Assembly (NCBI RefSeq): GCF_009696175.1
Contig: NZ_VUMM01000012.1
Coordinates: forward strand, 1-53,058
Source: Floccifex porci
GTDB taxonomy: Bacteria > Bacillota_I > Bacilli_A > Erysipelotrichales > Erysipelotrichaceae
Length of the DNA: 53,058 bases
Reading direction: 5' to 3'
In this document: piece after piece, positions 1 to 7,079 of the stretch
How the letters are laid out: every line of letters begins with the position of its first letter
Position numbering within the stretch: the stretch's first letter is position 1
Translations under genes and position numbers: made by a program
The notes under the pieces: generated by a model
Databases searched by the model: none
The model's input: only the letters and a program-made list of their open reading frames with translations
What the model was told of the DNA's origin: nothing

Positions 1-75
1 TTCAGGTACAGGTGTAGTAATGCCTTTCTTATAATTCTTTACACATTCAAGTTTAAACTGCCATGTATACTTCAT
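1..75 (-). CDS. IS3-family transposase OrfA, N-terminal 25 residues (partial)
   Basis: The minus-strand frame starts with ATG at 75-73 and runs off the window after 25 codons. The peptide begins MKYTWQFKLECVKNYKKG, which has the look of the helix-turn-helix OrfA of IS3/IS150-type elements (K-Y-x-x-x-F-K...V). An AGGAGGG ribosome binding site lies just upstream (complement of about 84-91). OrfA would be the DNA-binding half of the frameshift-made transposase. The identification rests on this short N-terminus plus the matching IS ends, and the catalytic part is not visible here. Confidence 0.75.
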   Translation of the reverse strand, partial: MKYTWQFKLECVKNYKKGITTPVPE

Positions 76-125
76 ATAAAAACCCTCCTTACTGGCTTAT
101 TGTCCAGTTTGGAGGGTACATATCA
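1..125 (-). mobile_element. Left end of an IS3-family insertion sequence (rest lies beyond the window)
   Basis: The element enters from the left edge and ends at about base 125. Read inward on the minus strand, its end begins TGATATGTACCC, followed by CTGGACA a few bases on, a strong ribosome binding site and the start of a transposase reading frame. The same TGATATGTACCC...CTGGACA pattern opens the IS at the right end of the window (52932), so these are the two terminal inverted repeats of one IS type. The second end and the target duplication lie outside the window. Confidence 0.85.
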
Positions 126-255
126 TTCACATGGTTTATTTCTTCATACAGTAAAAGATGGAAATCATTCTCTGGAAACAGGAAATATAATAGAAGATAT
201 TGAAAATATGAAAAAAATAATGATAAAAGTAAAACAATTTATTGAGGAAAGATAA
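126..255 (+). pseudogene. C-terminal remnant of an alpha/beta hydrolase, cut by the IS
   Basis: An open frame runs directly out of the IS end to a TAA at 253-255 and shares one base with the ATG of the next gene (TAATG). The peptide carries V-K-D-G-N-H-S-L-E-T-G and then a long charged helix ending in Q-F-I-E-E-R. The G-N/D-H-S-L motif resembles the catalytic-histidine loop of small alpha/beta hydrolases. There is no start codon or N-terminal domain: the IS has replaced the first part of the gene. The tight TAATG coupling suggests the hydrolase and the SRAP gene once formed one operon, now separated from its promoter. Confidence 0.55.
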
Positions 256-779
256 TGTGTGGCAGATATTACATTGATTTATATACGATTCGAAAAGTGA
301 CAAGAAATAAAAAAATCGATTTTCCAGTTTCGGATATTTATCCTGGACAGTTTCCGCTTGTCTTAAATAAAGATTTGAAATGTATGCAGATGGAATGGGG
401 AATGGCTGCCTTTGGTAAGAGGATTATCAATGCCAGAGAAGAAACGGTGGATCAGAAACCATTCTTTAAAGAAGACTGGCAAAAAAGAAAATGTGTGATT
501 CCTGCAAAAGGTTTTTATGAATGGGATCCTCATTCAAATAAATATTATTTTTATACCGATGATATTTTATATATGGCTGGTGTTTATAATGAAAAGAATC
601 AGTTTGTGATTCTGACAACCAAAGCCAATGATTCTATAAAAGAAATACACAATCGAATGCCATGGATCTTAAAAGAAGAGGAACTGAAAAACTGGTTTAA
701 TCAGAATACAAAAATGAATGTTTCAGATTCAATAGAATTAAAATCCATATGTCCTTATAAACAGGAGACATTATTTTAA
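255..779 (+). CDS. SRAP-domain (YedK/HMCES-like) abasic-site DNA-protein crosslink protein
   Basis: This 174-residue protein belongs to the SOS response-associated peptidase family, which captures abasic sites in single-stranded DNA through a thiazolidine bond to Cys2. The required features are all visible: Cys2 directly after Met (MCGRY), the N-A-R-E-E motif around residue 55, the G-F-Y-E-W glutamate near residue 90, and the H-N-R-M-P histidine near residue 133. It is somewhat shorter than the usual 200-220 residues, mainly at the C-terminus. The start overlaps the stop of a hydrolase remnant, so its original promoter was probably removed by the upstream IS. Expression may now depend on outward transcription from the IS. 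Confidence 0.9.
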   Translation: MCGRYYIDLYTIRKVTRNKKIDFPVSDIYPGQFPLVLNKDLKCMQMEWGMAAFGKRIINAREETVDQKPFFKEDWQKRKCVIPAKGFYEWDPHSNKYYFYTDDILYMAGVYNEKNQFVILTTKANDSIKEIHNRMPWILKEEELKNWFNQNTKMNVSDSIELKSICPYKQETLF

Positions 780-884
780 TTTATTTTGTTTCATAAAAAA
801 TATACCTGTTAATAATTTTTAAACAAAAATAATTTTATTTGTTTTAAATAAATTAAACAAAAAAATATTTTCTTCTGTTGAATA

Positions 885-893
885 TGATATATA
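885..893 (+). promoter_or_regulatory. Extended -10 promoter for the 898-1074 RNA
   Basis: TG-a-TATATA at 885-893 is a good extended -10 element inside a 500-base gene-free stretch. Transcription would begin near 900, just before the first hairpin of the RNA candidate. No convincing -35 is seen, which is usual for extended -10 promoters. Confidence 0.45.
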
Positions 894-897
894 GTTT

Positions 898-1074
898 AGT
901 CATCGAAATAAATATTTCGTGTGATTCGGTATATAAAACTTATAAAAATGGGCCCGTAATCATTCTCTCACTCACAATTTGAATTATCCGCATAAAATTC
1001 AAAGCCTGTTTTTATATCCTCCGTATACATGAGAATCAAATATAAAAAAGGAAGTGCTGGGCACTTCTTTTTTT
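898..1074 (+). ncRNA. Candidate free-standing structured RNA, about 175 nt
   Basis: Between the SRAP and XRE genes (780-1313) there is no credible reading frame, but there is a self-contained transcription unit: an extended -10 at 885-893 and a strong terminator at 1051-1074. By eye the sequence between folds well. A CGAAAT/ATTTCG hairpin is followed by a long rod built from TGATTC/GAATCA, GG-ATATAAAA/TTTTATAT-CC and TGGGC/GCCTG, capped by TTTGAATT/AATTCAAA. ATTCTC/GAGAAT is a competing pairing. The rod with an open, pyrimidine-rich one-sided bubble recalls the shape of 6S RNA, but I see no sequence proof of that identity. It could instead be a leader or another small RNA. Confidence 0.45.
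1051..1074 (+). terminator. Rho-independent terminator of the RNA unit
   Basis: GAAGTGC-tgg-GCACTTC forms a perfect 7-bp stem with a 3-base loop, followed by seven T residues. Confidence 0.9.
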
Positions 1075-1313
1075 ATGCACTTTATAATTGCATGAAAAAT
1101 CAATAGGAATCATGTATACTAAAGTTGTTAAACATCTGCTATACAAAAATTCTAAATGTGATCAAAAACAATTTTGTTTAATTTAATTGTTTAATATTCA
1201 TTTTTTTTCTTAATATTTTTTCTAAATTAAACAGGACAGATCTGGTTTATGGGAATCACACTCTTGAATTTCCAGCTGTCGGTATAGCAGTATTGTATTA
1301 GAAAAGAGGAAAT

Positions 1314-1589
1314 ATGAATTATAAAACAGTGGATCTGAAAAAGACAGGAACCCAGATTGAAACGATCTGCAGGGAAAATGGATACAATGCCATAGAGATT
1401 GCTTCTTCACTCAACGTATCTCATCAGTCCGTTTATAAATGGTTTTCAGGTAAAAGTTTACCGACTTTAGATAATGTTTTATTTTTGAGTCAATTGTTGA
1501 AAGTGAGAGTTGAAGATTTTATTGTATATGAGGAAGTGACGTATCCGTCCTTTCATATTAAAGAATTTGTGGACTATGTGTATGCATAG
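1314..1589 (+). CDS. XRE-family helix-turn-helix regulator, 91 aa
   Basis: This small DNA-binding protein has a single Cro/C1-type HTH at about residues 10-65. The pattern I-E-I-A-S-S-L-N-V-S-H-Q-S-V-Y-K-W is the two HTH helices, and G-K-S-L-P-T-L-D-N follows in the usual place. It then ends in a short aromatic tail. A GAGGA ribosome binding site precedes the ATG. It is monocistronic: the terminator overlaps its own last codons, and the RNA unit upstream is separately terminated. The target is unknown. The neighbouring structured RNA or its own promoter are possible targets, but nothing in the sequence proves this. Confidence 0.85.
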   Translation: MNYKTVDLKKTGTQIETICRENGYNAIEIASSLNVSHQSVYKWFSGKSLPTLDNVLFLSQLLKVRVEDFIVYEEVTYPSFHIKEFVDYVYA

Positions 1590-1598
1590 TCTTTTTTT
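1572..1598 (+). terminator. Terminator overlapping the end of the XRE gene
   Basis: GACTATG-tgtatg-CATAGTC is a perfect 7-bp stem followed by seven T residues. The TAG stop codon (1587-1589) lies in the 3' arm, so the last codons of the gene encode the 5' arm. Confidence 0.9.
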
Positions 1599-1656
1599 AC
1601 GCGAAAAATACATGGCCTTTTACGCACAGCAGGTGCATAAAAACGGACTAAGGGTA

Positions 1657-1687
1657 TTGATATAACGATAACGTGATGGAATATACT
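1657..1687 (+). promoter_or_regulatory. MerR-type promoter with 19-bp spacer
   Basis: TTGATA (1657-1662) and TATACT (1682-1687) are separated by 19 bp. Over-long 19-20 bp spacers are the hallmark of promoters that MerR-family proteins activate by untwisting DNA, and the gene that follows is a MerR protein. The expected dyad in the spacer is not clear by eye. Confidence 0.6.
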
Positions 1688-1714
1688 CGAAGTTACGGGA
1701 AAGGTTAAAGGTCA

Positions 1715-2101
1715 ATGAAAATAAGTGAAGCAAGTAAAATTGCTGGAGTGAGTAAACGTACGTTGCAGTATTATGATGATGAAGGGTTGTTGTCTGTGAA
1801 AAGAATGGAAAATAATCATAGGGATTATGATTTAGAATCGCTGCAGATTATCTGGAAAATACTGAATTTGAAGGAAATGGGGTTTGAATTAGAAGAAATC
1901 AGAAGATTGCTGGTGCAGGATAGAATTTCTTTTGATGAAAAGAAAGAGGAAATTAGAAAGAAGATCAAAGATTATCAGATACAATATAAATATATAGAGT
2001 ATATTGAAAGAAATGGATATCCAGAAATTAATAAGAAAGAGTCTTATATTGAACAGATTGAAAAGATGAAAAAAGAAATTGATAATAATATAATAAAATA
2101 G
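1715..2101 (+). CDS. MerR-family transcriptional regulator
   Basis: The N-terminus (residues 1-70) is a classic MerR winged HTH: I-S-E-A-S-K-I-A-G-V-S-K-R-T-L-Q-Y-Y-D-D-E-G-L-L, then the wing with R-D-Y. A coiled-coil dimerisation helix follows, rich in K and E (about 75-128). No cysteine metal site or large effector domain is seen, so the inducer is unknown. It is the first gene of a three-gene operon with a flavodoxin-like protein and a GNAT acetyltransferase. The gap to the next gene is 11 bases with a GAGGAGG site. The 19-bp promoter spacer upstream fits autoregulation. Confidence 0.9.
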   Translation: MKISEASKIAGVSKRTLQYYDDEGLLSVKRMENNHRDYDLESLQIIWKILNLKEMGFELEEIRRLLVQDRISFDEKKEEIRKKIKDYQIQYKYIEYIERNGYPEINKKESYIEQIEKMKKEIDNNIIK

Positions 2102-2112
2102 AGGAGGTCTTT

Positions 2113-2730
2113 ATGAAAGTGTTACTGGTAAATGGAAGTTCAAGGGAAAATGGATGTACTTCTATGGCTTTGAAAGAAATAAAAAAATCGTTGGAAGAAG
2201 AAGGAATCGAAACAGAAGTTATTTTTATTGGCAATGAGCCTTTAGCGGATTGCCTGGCCTGTCGAAAGTGTAAGTCAACAGGAGAGTGTATTATGAACGA
2301 TTGTGTCAATGAATTTGTGCATAAGGCAAAAGTGGCAGATGGATTTGTGTTTGGGTCACCGGTTTATTATGCACATCCCAGTGGAAGACTATTGACATTT
2401 TTAGATCGGGCTTTTTATTCCAATGCGAATGCGTTTAAATATAAACCAGCTGCCTGCGTTTTATCCGCAAGAAGAGCGGGAACGACAGCCAGTTTTGATG
2501 TCATCAACAAATATTTTTCAATCAGTTCTATGCCAATTGTTTCTTCGACATACTGGAATCATGTATATGGATCTCAGCCAGAGGATGTATTAGAAGATAA
2601 AGAAGGTTTGATGACAATGTATAATTTAGGAAAAAATATGGCATGGCTGTTAAAATGTATTGAACTGGGAAAAGACAATGGCATTGATCATCCAGAGAAT
2701 CAGAAAGTATTAACGAACTTTGTAAGGTGA
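2113..2730 (+). CDS. Flavodoxin-family NAD(P)H-dependent FMN reductase-like protein
   Basis: The 205-residue protein opens with K-V-L-L-V-N-G-S-S-R-E-N-G-C-T, the FMN-phosphate loop of the NADPH-dependent FMN reductase / iron-sulfur flavoprotein group. Four cysteines follow at about residues 49-66 (C-L-A-C-R-K-C...C), close to the Cys motif of iron-sulfur flavoproteins. G-S-P-V-Y-Y near residue 80 is the second flavin contact. Cytosolic electron-transfer or quinone/nitro-reductase activity is plausible. Co-transcription with a MerR regulator suggests a stress- or drug-induced detoxification role. The exact substrate cannot be told. Confidence 0.85.
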   Translation: MKVLLVNGSSRENGCTSMALKEIKKSLEEEGIETEVIFIGNEPLADCLACRKCKSTGECIMNDCVNEFVHKAKVADGFVFGSPVYYAHPSGRLLTFLDRAFYSNANAFKYKPAACVLSARRAGTTASFDVINKYFSISSMPIVSSTYWNHVYGSQPEDVLEDKEGLMTMYNLGKNMAWLLKCIELGKDNGIDHPENQKVLTNFVR

Positions 2731-2733
2731 AAA

Positions 2734-3171
2734 ATGATACAGTATAAAAAATGTGAAGCAGGAGATGAAAAATGGGTAATTGAAATTGTAAAACAGTTTC
2801 GAAATCAGACCATTTCGACTCAGAAAGCAAAAGACTTAGTAAATAATAAAAATATATGGATCTACATTGCTTATGATAACGATATAGTTTGTGGATATAC
2901 TTTATCTTATGTACTGGAAAGAATGGATTGTGATTCAAATATGCTGATGATATACCATTGTTTTGTGAACGATTCGTATTGGCATCAGCATATTGGACAG
3001 ACATTAATGGAAATGGTTTTAGAACAGGCTCATCAGATGCATTATACTTTTCTAATAACCCAGGATACCAATGAAGCAGCCAATGGGTTGTATCAGAAAT
3101 TAGGTGGACAGCTTCATAATGAAAATAAAAATGTTTATTACTGGTATGGTTTATCAAAACCTAAAATATGA
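2734..3171 (+). CDS. GNAT-family N-acetyltransferase
   Basis: The 145-residue product has the GNAT layout: an acidic/aromatic N-terminus, the strand and loop D-N-D-I-V-C-G-Y, then motif A as H-C-F-V-N-D-S-Y-W-H-Q-H-I-G-Q-T-L-M, a degenerate acetyl-CoA pyrophosphate loop, and motif B with N-E-A-A-N-G-L-Y-Q-K-L-G-G. It starts 3 bases after the flavodoxin stop, so translation is coupled. The substrate is unknown. The operon context points to modification of a toxic small molecule, which is inference. Confidence 0.85.
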   Translation: MIQYKKCEAGDEKWVIEIVKQFRNQTISTQKAKDLVNNKNIWIYIAYDNDIVCGYTLSYVLERMDCDSNMLMIYHCFVNDSYWHQHIGQTLMEMVLEQAHQMHYTFLITQDTNEAANGLYQKLGGQLHNENKNVYYWYGLSKPKI

Positions 3172-3180
3172 GGAGAATGT

Positions 3181-3340
3181 ATGAATACAACAAGCAGGAA
3201 TCCAATTGAAATCGTAAAAGAGATGATGAAACAGAACGATGTTCCTATGCGGTCGCTGTCATAAATGAAATCATTGTAGTAATTTCTGCGAAAAAAGGAT
3301 TTGAATGGGCAAAAGAAATCAGGATGCATGAAAATGCATC
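3181..3340 (+). pseudogene. Decayed small gene after the GNAT operon
   Basis: A 27-codon frame (3181-3264) has a good GAGGAG site and an N-terminus (I-V-K-E-M-M-K-Q-N-D-V-P-M-R-S-L) that resembles the first helix of XRE regulators, but it stops at once. A different frame then continues plausible protein (V-A-V-I-N-E-I-I-V-V-I-S-A-K-K-G-F-E-W-A-K-E) into the terminator at 3323. A frameshift or deletion inside a small regulator-like gene would explain both. The identity is uncertain. Confidence 0.35.
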
Positions 3341-3346
3341 TTTTTT
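3323..3346 (+). terminator. Terminator of the MerR-flavodoxin-GNAT operon
   Basis: GATGCAT-gaaa-ATGCATC forms a perfect 7-bp stem, followed by six T residues. Confidence 0.9.
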
Positions 3347-3361
3347 AGTATGAAAATCATC

Positions 3362-3384
3362 AAAATGTAAAATATTTACATTTT
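3362..3384. promoter_or_regulatory. 10-bp inverted repeat in front of the opp remnant (candidate operator)
   Basis: AAAATGTAAA-ata-TTTACATTTT is a perfect 10-bp dyad 33 bases before oppA'. It lacks a T-run in the right place, so it looks like an operator rather than a terminator. The AATGTA half-site also occurs in two palindromes before the methylase locus (46986, 47066). Confidence 0.45.
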
Positions 3385-3417
3385 ATGAAAAATAATAAAA
3401 AATAACTTAAAAACGCT

Positions 3418-4223
3418 ATGAAAAAATTTATTTTTTTGTTCGTTGCGGGTCTTATGTCTTTGTCACTTGTCGCATGTGGAAGCAGTTCGGATAACACATA
3501 CGTTTATTCAAGTGAATTGGATATTAAGAACCTGGATTCTTCGGATGCTGATGATGGATGTTCCTTTACAGCAATGCATGCCATTATTGATGGTCTGATG
3601 ACATTGGATGTAGATGGAAATGTTGTTTATGGTATTGCAGAAGATTCAAGTGTAAGTGAAGATGGTTTAACACACACTTACGTAATGAAAAAGTATATGA
3701 AATGTTAGAACTGGTTGGATTATCAAGAGAATTTGCTTCTCGATATCCGCATCAGTTTTCAGGTGGACAAAGACAGAGAATCGGAATTGCTCGTGCTTTA
3801 ATTATGAATCCGGATCTGATCATTGCCGATGAAGCTATCAGTGCACTGGATGTATCCATTCAGGCTCAGGTAGTTAACTTAATGAAGAAAATTCAGAAGG
3901 AAACAGGAGTATCCATTCTATTTATTGCGCATGATTTGTCCATGGTTAAATATATCAGTGATCGTATTGGTGTTCTTCATTTAGGTCACTTAGTCGAAGC
4001 AGGAACAAGTGAAGAAATATTTGCGAATCCTTTACATCCATATACGAAATCATTATTATCTGCCATTCCTCAACCAAATCCAAGAGTTGAGAAAAAGCGA
4101 AAATCGTATACGTATAATTATGAAACAAGCGGAATTGATTATAATAAAGGAACACAGCATTATGTATCGGATTCTCATTATGTTTTAGCAACCGATGAAG
4201 AATTTGAAAAATGGAGTTATTAG
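3418..4223 (+). pseudogene. oppA'-'oppF deletion scar: oligopeptide ABC transporter remnant
   Basis: The first part (3418 to about 3685) encodes a lipoprotein signal peptide with the lipobox L-V-A-C and about 80 residues typical of the start of an oligopeptide-binding protein (OppA). It breaks where the family continues for some 450 more residues. From about 3684 another frame begins as [13 protein letters not shown] and reads the C-terminal half of the ATPase OppF. That half has the ABC signature S-G-G-Q-R-Q-R, Walker B with A-D-E-A-I-S-A-L-D, the H-loop A-H-D and the usual OppF tail, but no Walker A. Everything between, including oppB, oppC and oppD, is gone. The two parts are out of frame, so neither is functional. 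Confidence 0.85.
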
Positions 4224-4271
4224 AAGTTGGTTTTTATATCAGCTTCTTTTATTATTTATAGGGTGATACTT

Positions 4272-5261
4272 ATGAAATATAAATTATTTTTATATGACTG
4301 TTTTGAAAAAAGTCAGTTTGAAGAAGAATTAAATCAATTATCAAAACAAGGATTCAATGCGTTAGAAATAGGATGGATATCAAAATTTGAAAAAAAGGAT
4401 ACATCTTGTTTTTATAAAGTTGATATATTAAAAGGGAATAAATTAAAACAGACAAAAGAATTAATGGATTATTACGATCGTTATTCATATTCTTATTGTG
4501 GAAAAAGAGGAAGACTTATATTTTTTAAAGGGGATTCAAAACGAAATTTTAAAGAAAGAGAAAAAGAATACACAGAATATTTAAAAAATCAGCTGTTTTA
4601 TAATAGCTGTCTATTCTTTCTGACTGGATTGATTTCTGTACTTTATTTCTCTTTTCTATTAAAAAAAGAATTGTCGCATGTCATCACAAATGGACAGATC
4701 GTATTGTTTCTGATTCCTGTTATTATATTGATTTCCAGTATTTTATTTGTCTTTTCAAAAATAATGCATGCCTTACAGTTTAAAGCCAATCAGAAACTGC
4801 AAAAATCCATATTAAATCCAATAGCTGTTCTTTTACTGATCTTTTCCTTGTGCCTGATTCCATTTGGATGCATTCTTGATTCCATTTCAAGAGGAAAGCA
4901 GGAAGTGAAAGATGTATTGACCTTAAAAGATTTTGATAAAGAATCTTATGGAAAAACAATGTCTTTTGCACATAGTTTTATAGTGGACACAAAGACATTT
5001 GTAGATGAAAATGAACAGGGAGATGTATTATATGAAACAGTATATGATATTTCTAACGATACAGATCAATATTATGAATCATTTGTTCAATCTCATGTGA
5101 CAGAAGATAAAATAGAAATGAAAGATGGTTATCTATATACAAGTGAAGTAAAAAACGACAGCCTGGTTCTTAAAATAGATCATAAAATCATTGATATTAC
5201 CGCATCTTTTGATTTAGAGCCTTATTATCAGAAAATCGTATTGTATTATAAAGGGGAATAA
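4272..5261 (+). CDS. DUF2812-domain membrane protein
   Basis: From the ATG at 4272 the protein has 329 residues. It starts M-K-Y-K-L-F-L-Y-D and carries L-S-K-Q-G-F-N-A-L-E about 20 residues on, followed by F-Y-K-V-D-I; this layout is typical of DUF2812 proteins. Three hydrophobic segments follow at about residues 110-130, 140-162 and 180-202. The last 110 residues are a hydrophilic domain with many aromatic and acidic residues, probably outside the membrane. A longer frame starts at 4227, but 4272 matches the family N-terminus. DUF2812 genes often sit with PadR regulators, and none is seen here. Function unknown. The next gene starts 3 bases on. Confidence 0.75.
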   Translation: MKYKLFLYDCFEKSQFEEELNQLSKQGFNALEIGWISKFEKKDTSCFYKVDILKGNKLKQTKELMDYYDRYSYSYCGKRGRLIFFKGDSKRNFKEREKEYTEYLKNQLFYNSCLFFLTGLISVLYFSFLLKKELSHVITNGQIVLFLIPVIILISSILFVFSKIMHALQFKANQKLQKSILNPIAVLLLIFSLCLIPFGCILDSISRGKQEVKDVLTLKDFDKESYGKTMSFAHSFIVDTKTFVDENEQGDVLYETVYDISNDTDQYYESFVQSHVTEDKIEMKDGYLYTSEVKNDSLVLKIDHKIIDITASFDLEPYYQKIVLYYKGE

Positions 5262-5263
5262 AT

Positions 5264-6577
5264 ATGGAAGAAATTATAATCGATCCAATTCTTAAAAGAG
5301 GAATTGAAAGTATGGGATATAAAGAATGGACACCTATACAAAAAGAAGTGATTCCTTTATTAAAAGAAGGAAAAGATATTATTGGACAGGCCAAAACAGG
5401 AACGGGAAAGACAGCAACTTTTGGTCTTCCTATCTTAGAAAAAATTGATTGTGAATGTAAAAAAGTACAGGCATTGATTATATGTCCAACTAGAGAACTG
5501 GCAATGCAGATTGTTGAAGAATTAAGAATGTATGCCAGGTATATGCAGGGAATCCGCATTCTTCCCGTTTATGGAGGATGTGATATCAATCAGCAGATTC
5601 GAAATCTGAAAGGAGTACAGATTGTTGTGGGAACACCTGGAAGACTGCTGGATCATATAAGAAGGCATACAATTAAACCTAAGCAGCTTCAGATGGTTGT
5701 ATTAGATGAAGCCGATGAAATGCTGGATATGGGTTTTCGAGAAGATATAGAAACAATATTAAAGTCTATGAATCCTGAAATACAGACGTGTCTGTTTTCC
5801 GCAACAATGCCAGAAGAAATCATACAGATCGCAAAAAACTATCAGAACAATCCACAATTTATAAAGATAGAAAGCGATACTTTAACAATTGATTTAATAA
5901 AACAATACTATTCCATTGTTTCAAAAGAAATGAAATACAATTCATTGATTCAAATTTTAAATCAGAATTATTTTAATAAATGCATTCTATTCTGTAATAC
6001 GAAGAAACGAGTTTCTTTATTAGTAGAACAACTTTTAAAAGATGGTTACAATGTGGATGGACTTCATGGAGATTTAAATCAGAAACAAAGAAATCTGGTG
6101 ATGAATAAGTTTAGAAAAGGTCAGATACGAATACTGGTCTGTACGGATATTGCAGCCAGAGGAATTGATGTAAAGGAAGTTCAAATGGTGATCAATTATG
6201 ATATTCCTGATGAACTGGAATTTTATATTCATCGTATAGGAAGAACAGGAAGAGCGGGTAAAAAAGGAGTTTCTTATACTTTATGTACAAAAAAAGAAAT
6301 TTCTAAGATTCATCAGATTGAAAAATTATGTCATATACATATGATTGAAAAAAAGCTTTTTGATAAAGAGGAATATAGAAAGTACCAGCAAAGACAATTG
6401 TTTGAACAGATTTTAAAAGTAACACAGGAAGAAAATCTTCAGTCTTATATTTCACCTGTATATCGTTTCTGTAAATCAAATTCAATATCACCAGAACAGT
6501 TTATGGCAGCAAGTGTAAAATTGTTGTTAGAAAGGAATCGTTATGAAAAAAGCAATTCAGGAAATAAGAAAATTTAA
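5264..6577 (+). CDS. DEAD-box ATP-dependent RNA helicase
   Basis: All helicase motifs are present in order: Q motif (W-T-P-I-Q, about residue 20), motif I A-K-T-G-T-G-K-T, Ia P-T-R-E-L-A, Ib T-P-G-R, II D-E-A-D, III S-A-T, IV and V (D-I-A-A-R-G-I-D), and VI H-R-I-G-R-T-G-R-A-G. The 437-residue length covers the two RecA domains plus a C-terminal extension of about 75 residues. That extension is lysine/glutamine-rich and ends in S-N-S-G-N-K-K-I. The family (CshA/CshB/DeaD) unwinds RNA in ribosome assembly, mRNA turnover and cold adaptation. The 3' end overlaps the MazG-like gene by 35 bases. Confidence 0.95.
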   Translation: MEEIIIDPILKRGIESMGYKEWTPIQKEVIPLLKEGKDIIGQAKTGTGKTATFGLPILEKIDCECKKVQALIICPTRELAMQIVEELRMYARYMQGIRILPVYGGCDINQQIRNLKGVQIVVGTPGRLLDHIRRHTIKPKQLQMVVLDEADEMLDMGFREDIETILKSMNPEIQTCLFSATMPEEIIQIAKNYQNNPQFIKIESDTLTIDLIKQYYSIVSKEMKYNSLIQILNQNYFNKCILFCNTKKRVSLLVEQLLKDGYNVDGLHGDLNQKQRNLVMNKFRKGQIRILVCTDIAARGIDVKEVQMVINYDIPDELEFYIHRIGRTGRAGKKGVSYTLCTKKEISKIHQIEKLCHIHMIEKKLFDKEEYRKYQQRQLFEQILKVTQEENLQSYISPVYRFCKSNSISPEQFMAASVKLLLERNRYEKSNSGNKKI

Positions 6578-6857
6578 CAAGGAAAGAGAATGGGAAGTTT
6601 TTCATACACCAGAAAATCTGGCAAAATCCATATCCATTGAAGCAGGGGAATTGCTGGAATGTTTTCAATGGAATAATGATTATAATAAACAAAATGTTTG
6701 TGAAGAATTAGCAGATGTCATCAATTATTGTATTTTAATGGCGGATGCACTTGATGTAGATTTAGAAGAAATTGTATTAAGTAAATTAGAAAAGAATAAA
6801 GAAAAATATCCAGTTGATAAAGCGAAAGGAAATTCAAAGAAATATACAGAATTATAA
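6543..6857 (+). CDS. MazG-like nucleotide pyrophosphohydrolase
   Basis: This 104-residue all-alpha protein has the metal-binding pairs of the MazG/RS21-C6 group: E-A-G-E-L-L-E at about residue 34 and E-E-L-A-D-V-I-N-Y at about residue 57. These enzymes hydrolyse non-canonical or excess (d)NTPs to monophosphates. The closest type by length and motif is the short dCTP-pyrophosphatase-like subfamily. The start lies 35 bases inside the helicase gene with the ribosome site AGAAAGGA upstream, so translation is coupled. A terminator follows immediately. Confidence 0.88.
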   Translation: MKKAIQEIRKFNKEREWEVFHTPENLAKSISIEAGELLECFQWNNDYNKQNVCEELADVINYCILMADALDVDLEEIVLSKLEKNKEKYPVDKAKGNSKKYTEL

Positions 6858-6864
6858 AATAAAA

Positions 6865-6892
6865 ACAGCCTTTTGGGCTGTCTTTATTTTTA
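6865..6892 (+). terminator. Terminator after the MazG-like gene
   Basis: ACAGCC-ttttg-GGCTGT hairpin followed by a T-rich run (CTTTATTTTT). It ends the DUF2812-helicase-MazG transcript. Confidence 0.85.
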
Positions 6893-7079
6893 ATTTAGAG
6901 AAGAGAGAATTATGAAGATTATTATTATCTTTATCTGTAAAAGCCTTTATCTTTTACGCTTATATAATAATAAAAGAATACAAAATATTTATCTGAAAAC
7001 TATGGAAAATTATGTGAGTTTTTATAAGAATTTTGGGAATAATGGTATAATAAACGAAACAAATTGGGAGTGATTGTAT

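Noticed and set aside
898-1074. T-box leader or purine/SAM riboswitch identity for the RNA candidate
   Set aside because: No T-box GGTGGTACCGCG-like sequence or other aptamer core is visible, and the unit terminates 240 bases before an unrelated regulator gene.
2528-3157. Minus-strand open frame of 209 codons opposite the flavodoxin and GNAT genes
   Set aside because: It is antisense to two clear genes, has no ribosome site and no recognisable protein features.
3702-4223. A 173-residue OppF-type ATPase as a functional gene
   Set aside because: It lacks Walker A and the first half of the domain, has no ribosome site, and begins inside the family sequence; treated as deletion debris.
6912-7073. 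53-codon reading frame between the MazG-like and dehydrogenase genes, containing Y-N-N-K-R-I-Q as in the IS transposase tail
   Set aside because: Weak ribosome site, very AT-rich, and the match is seven residues of low complexity. It probably is untranslated leader of the dehydrogenase gene.
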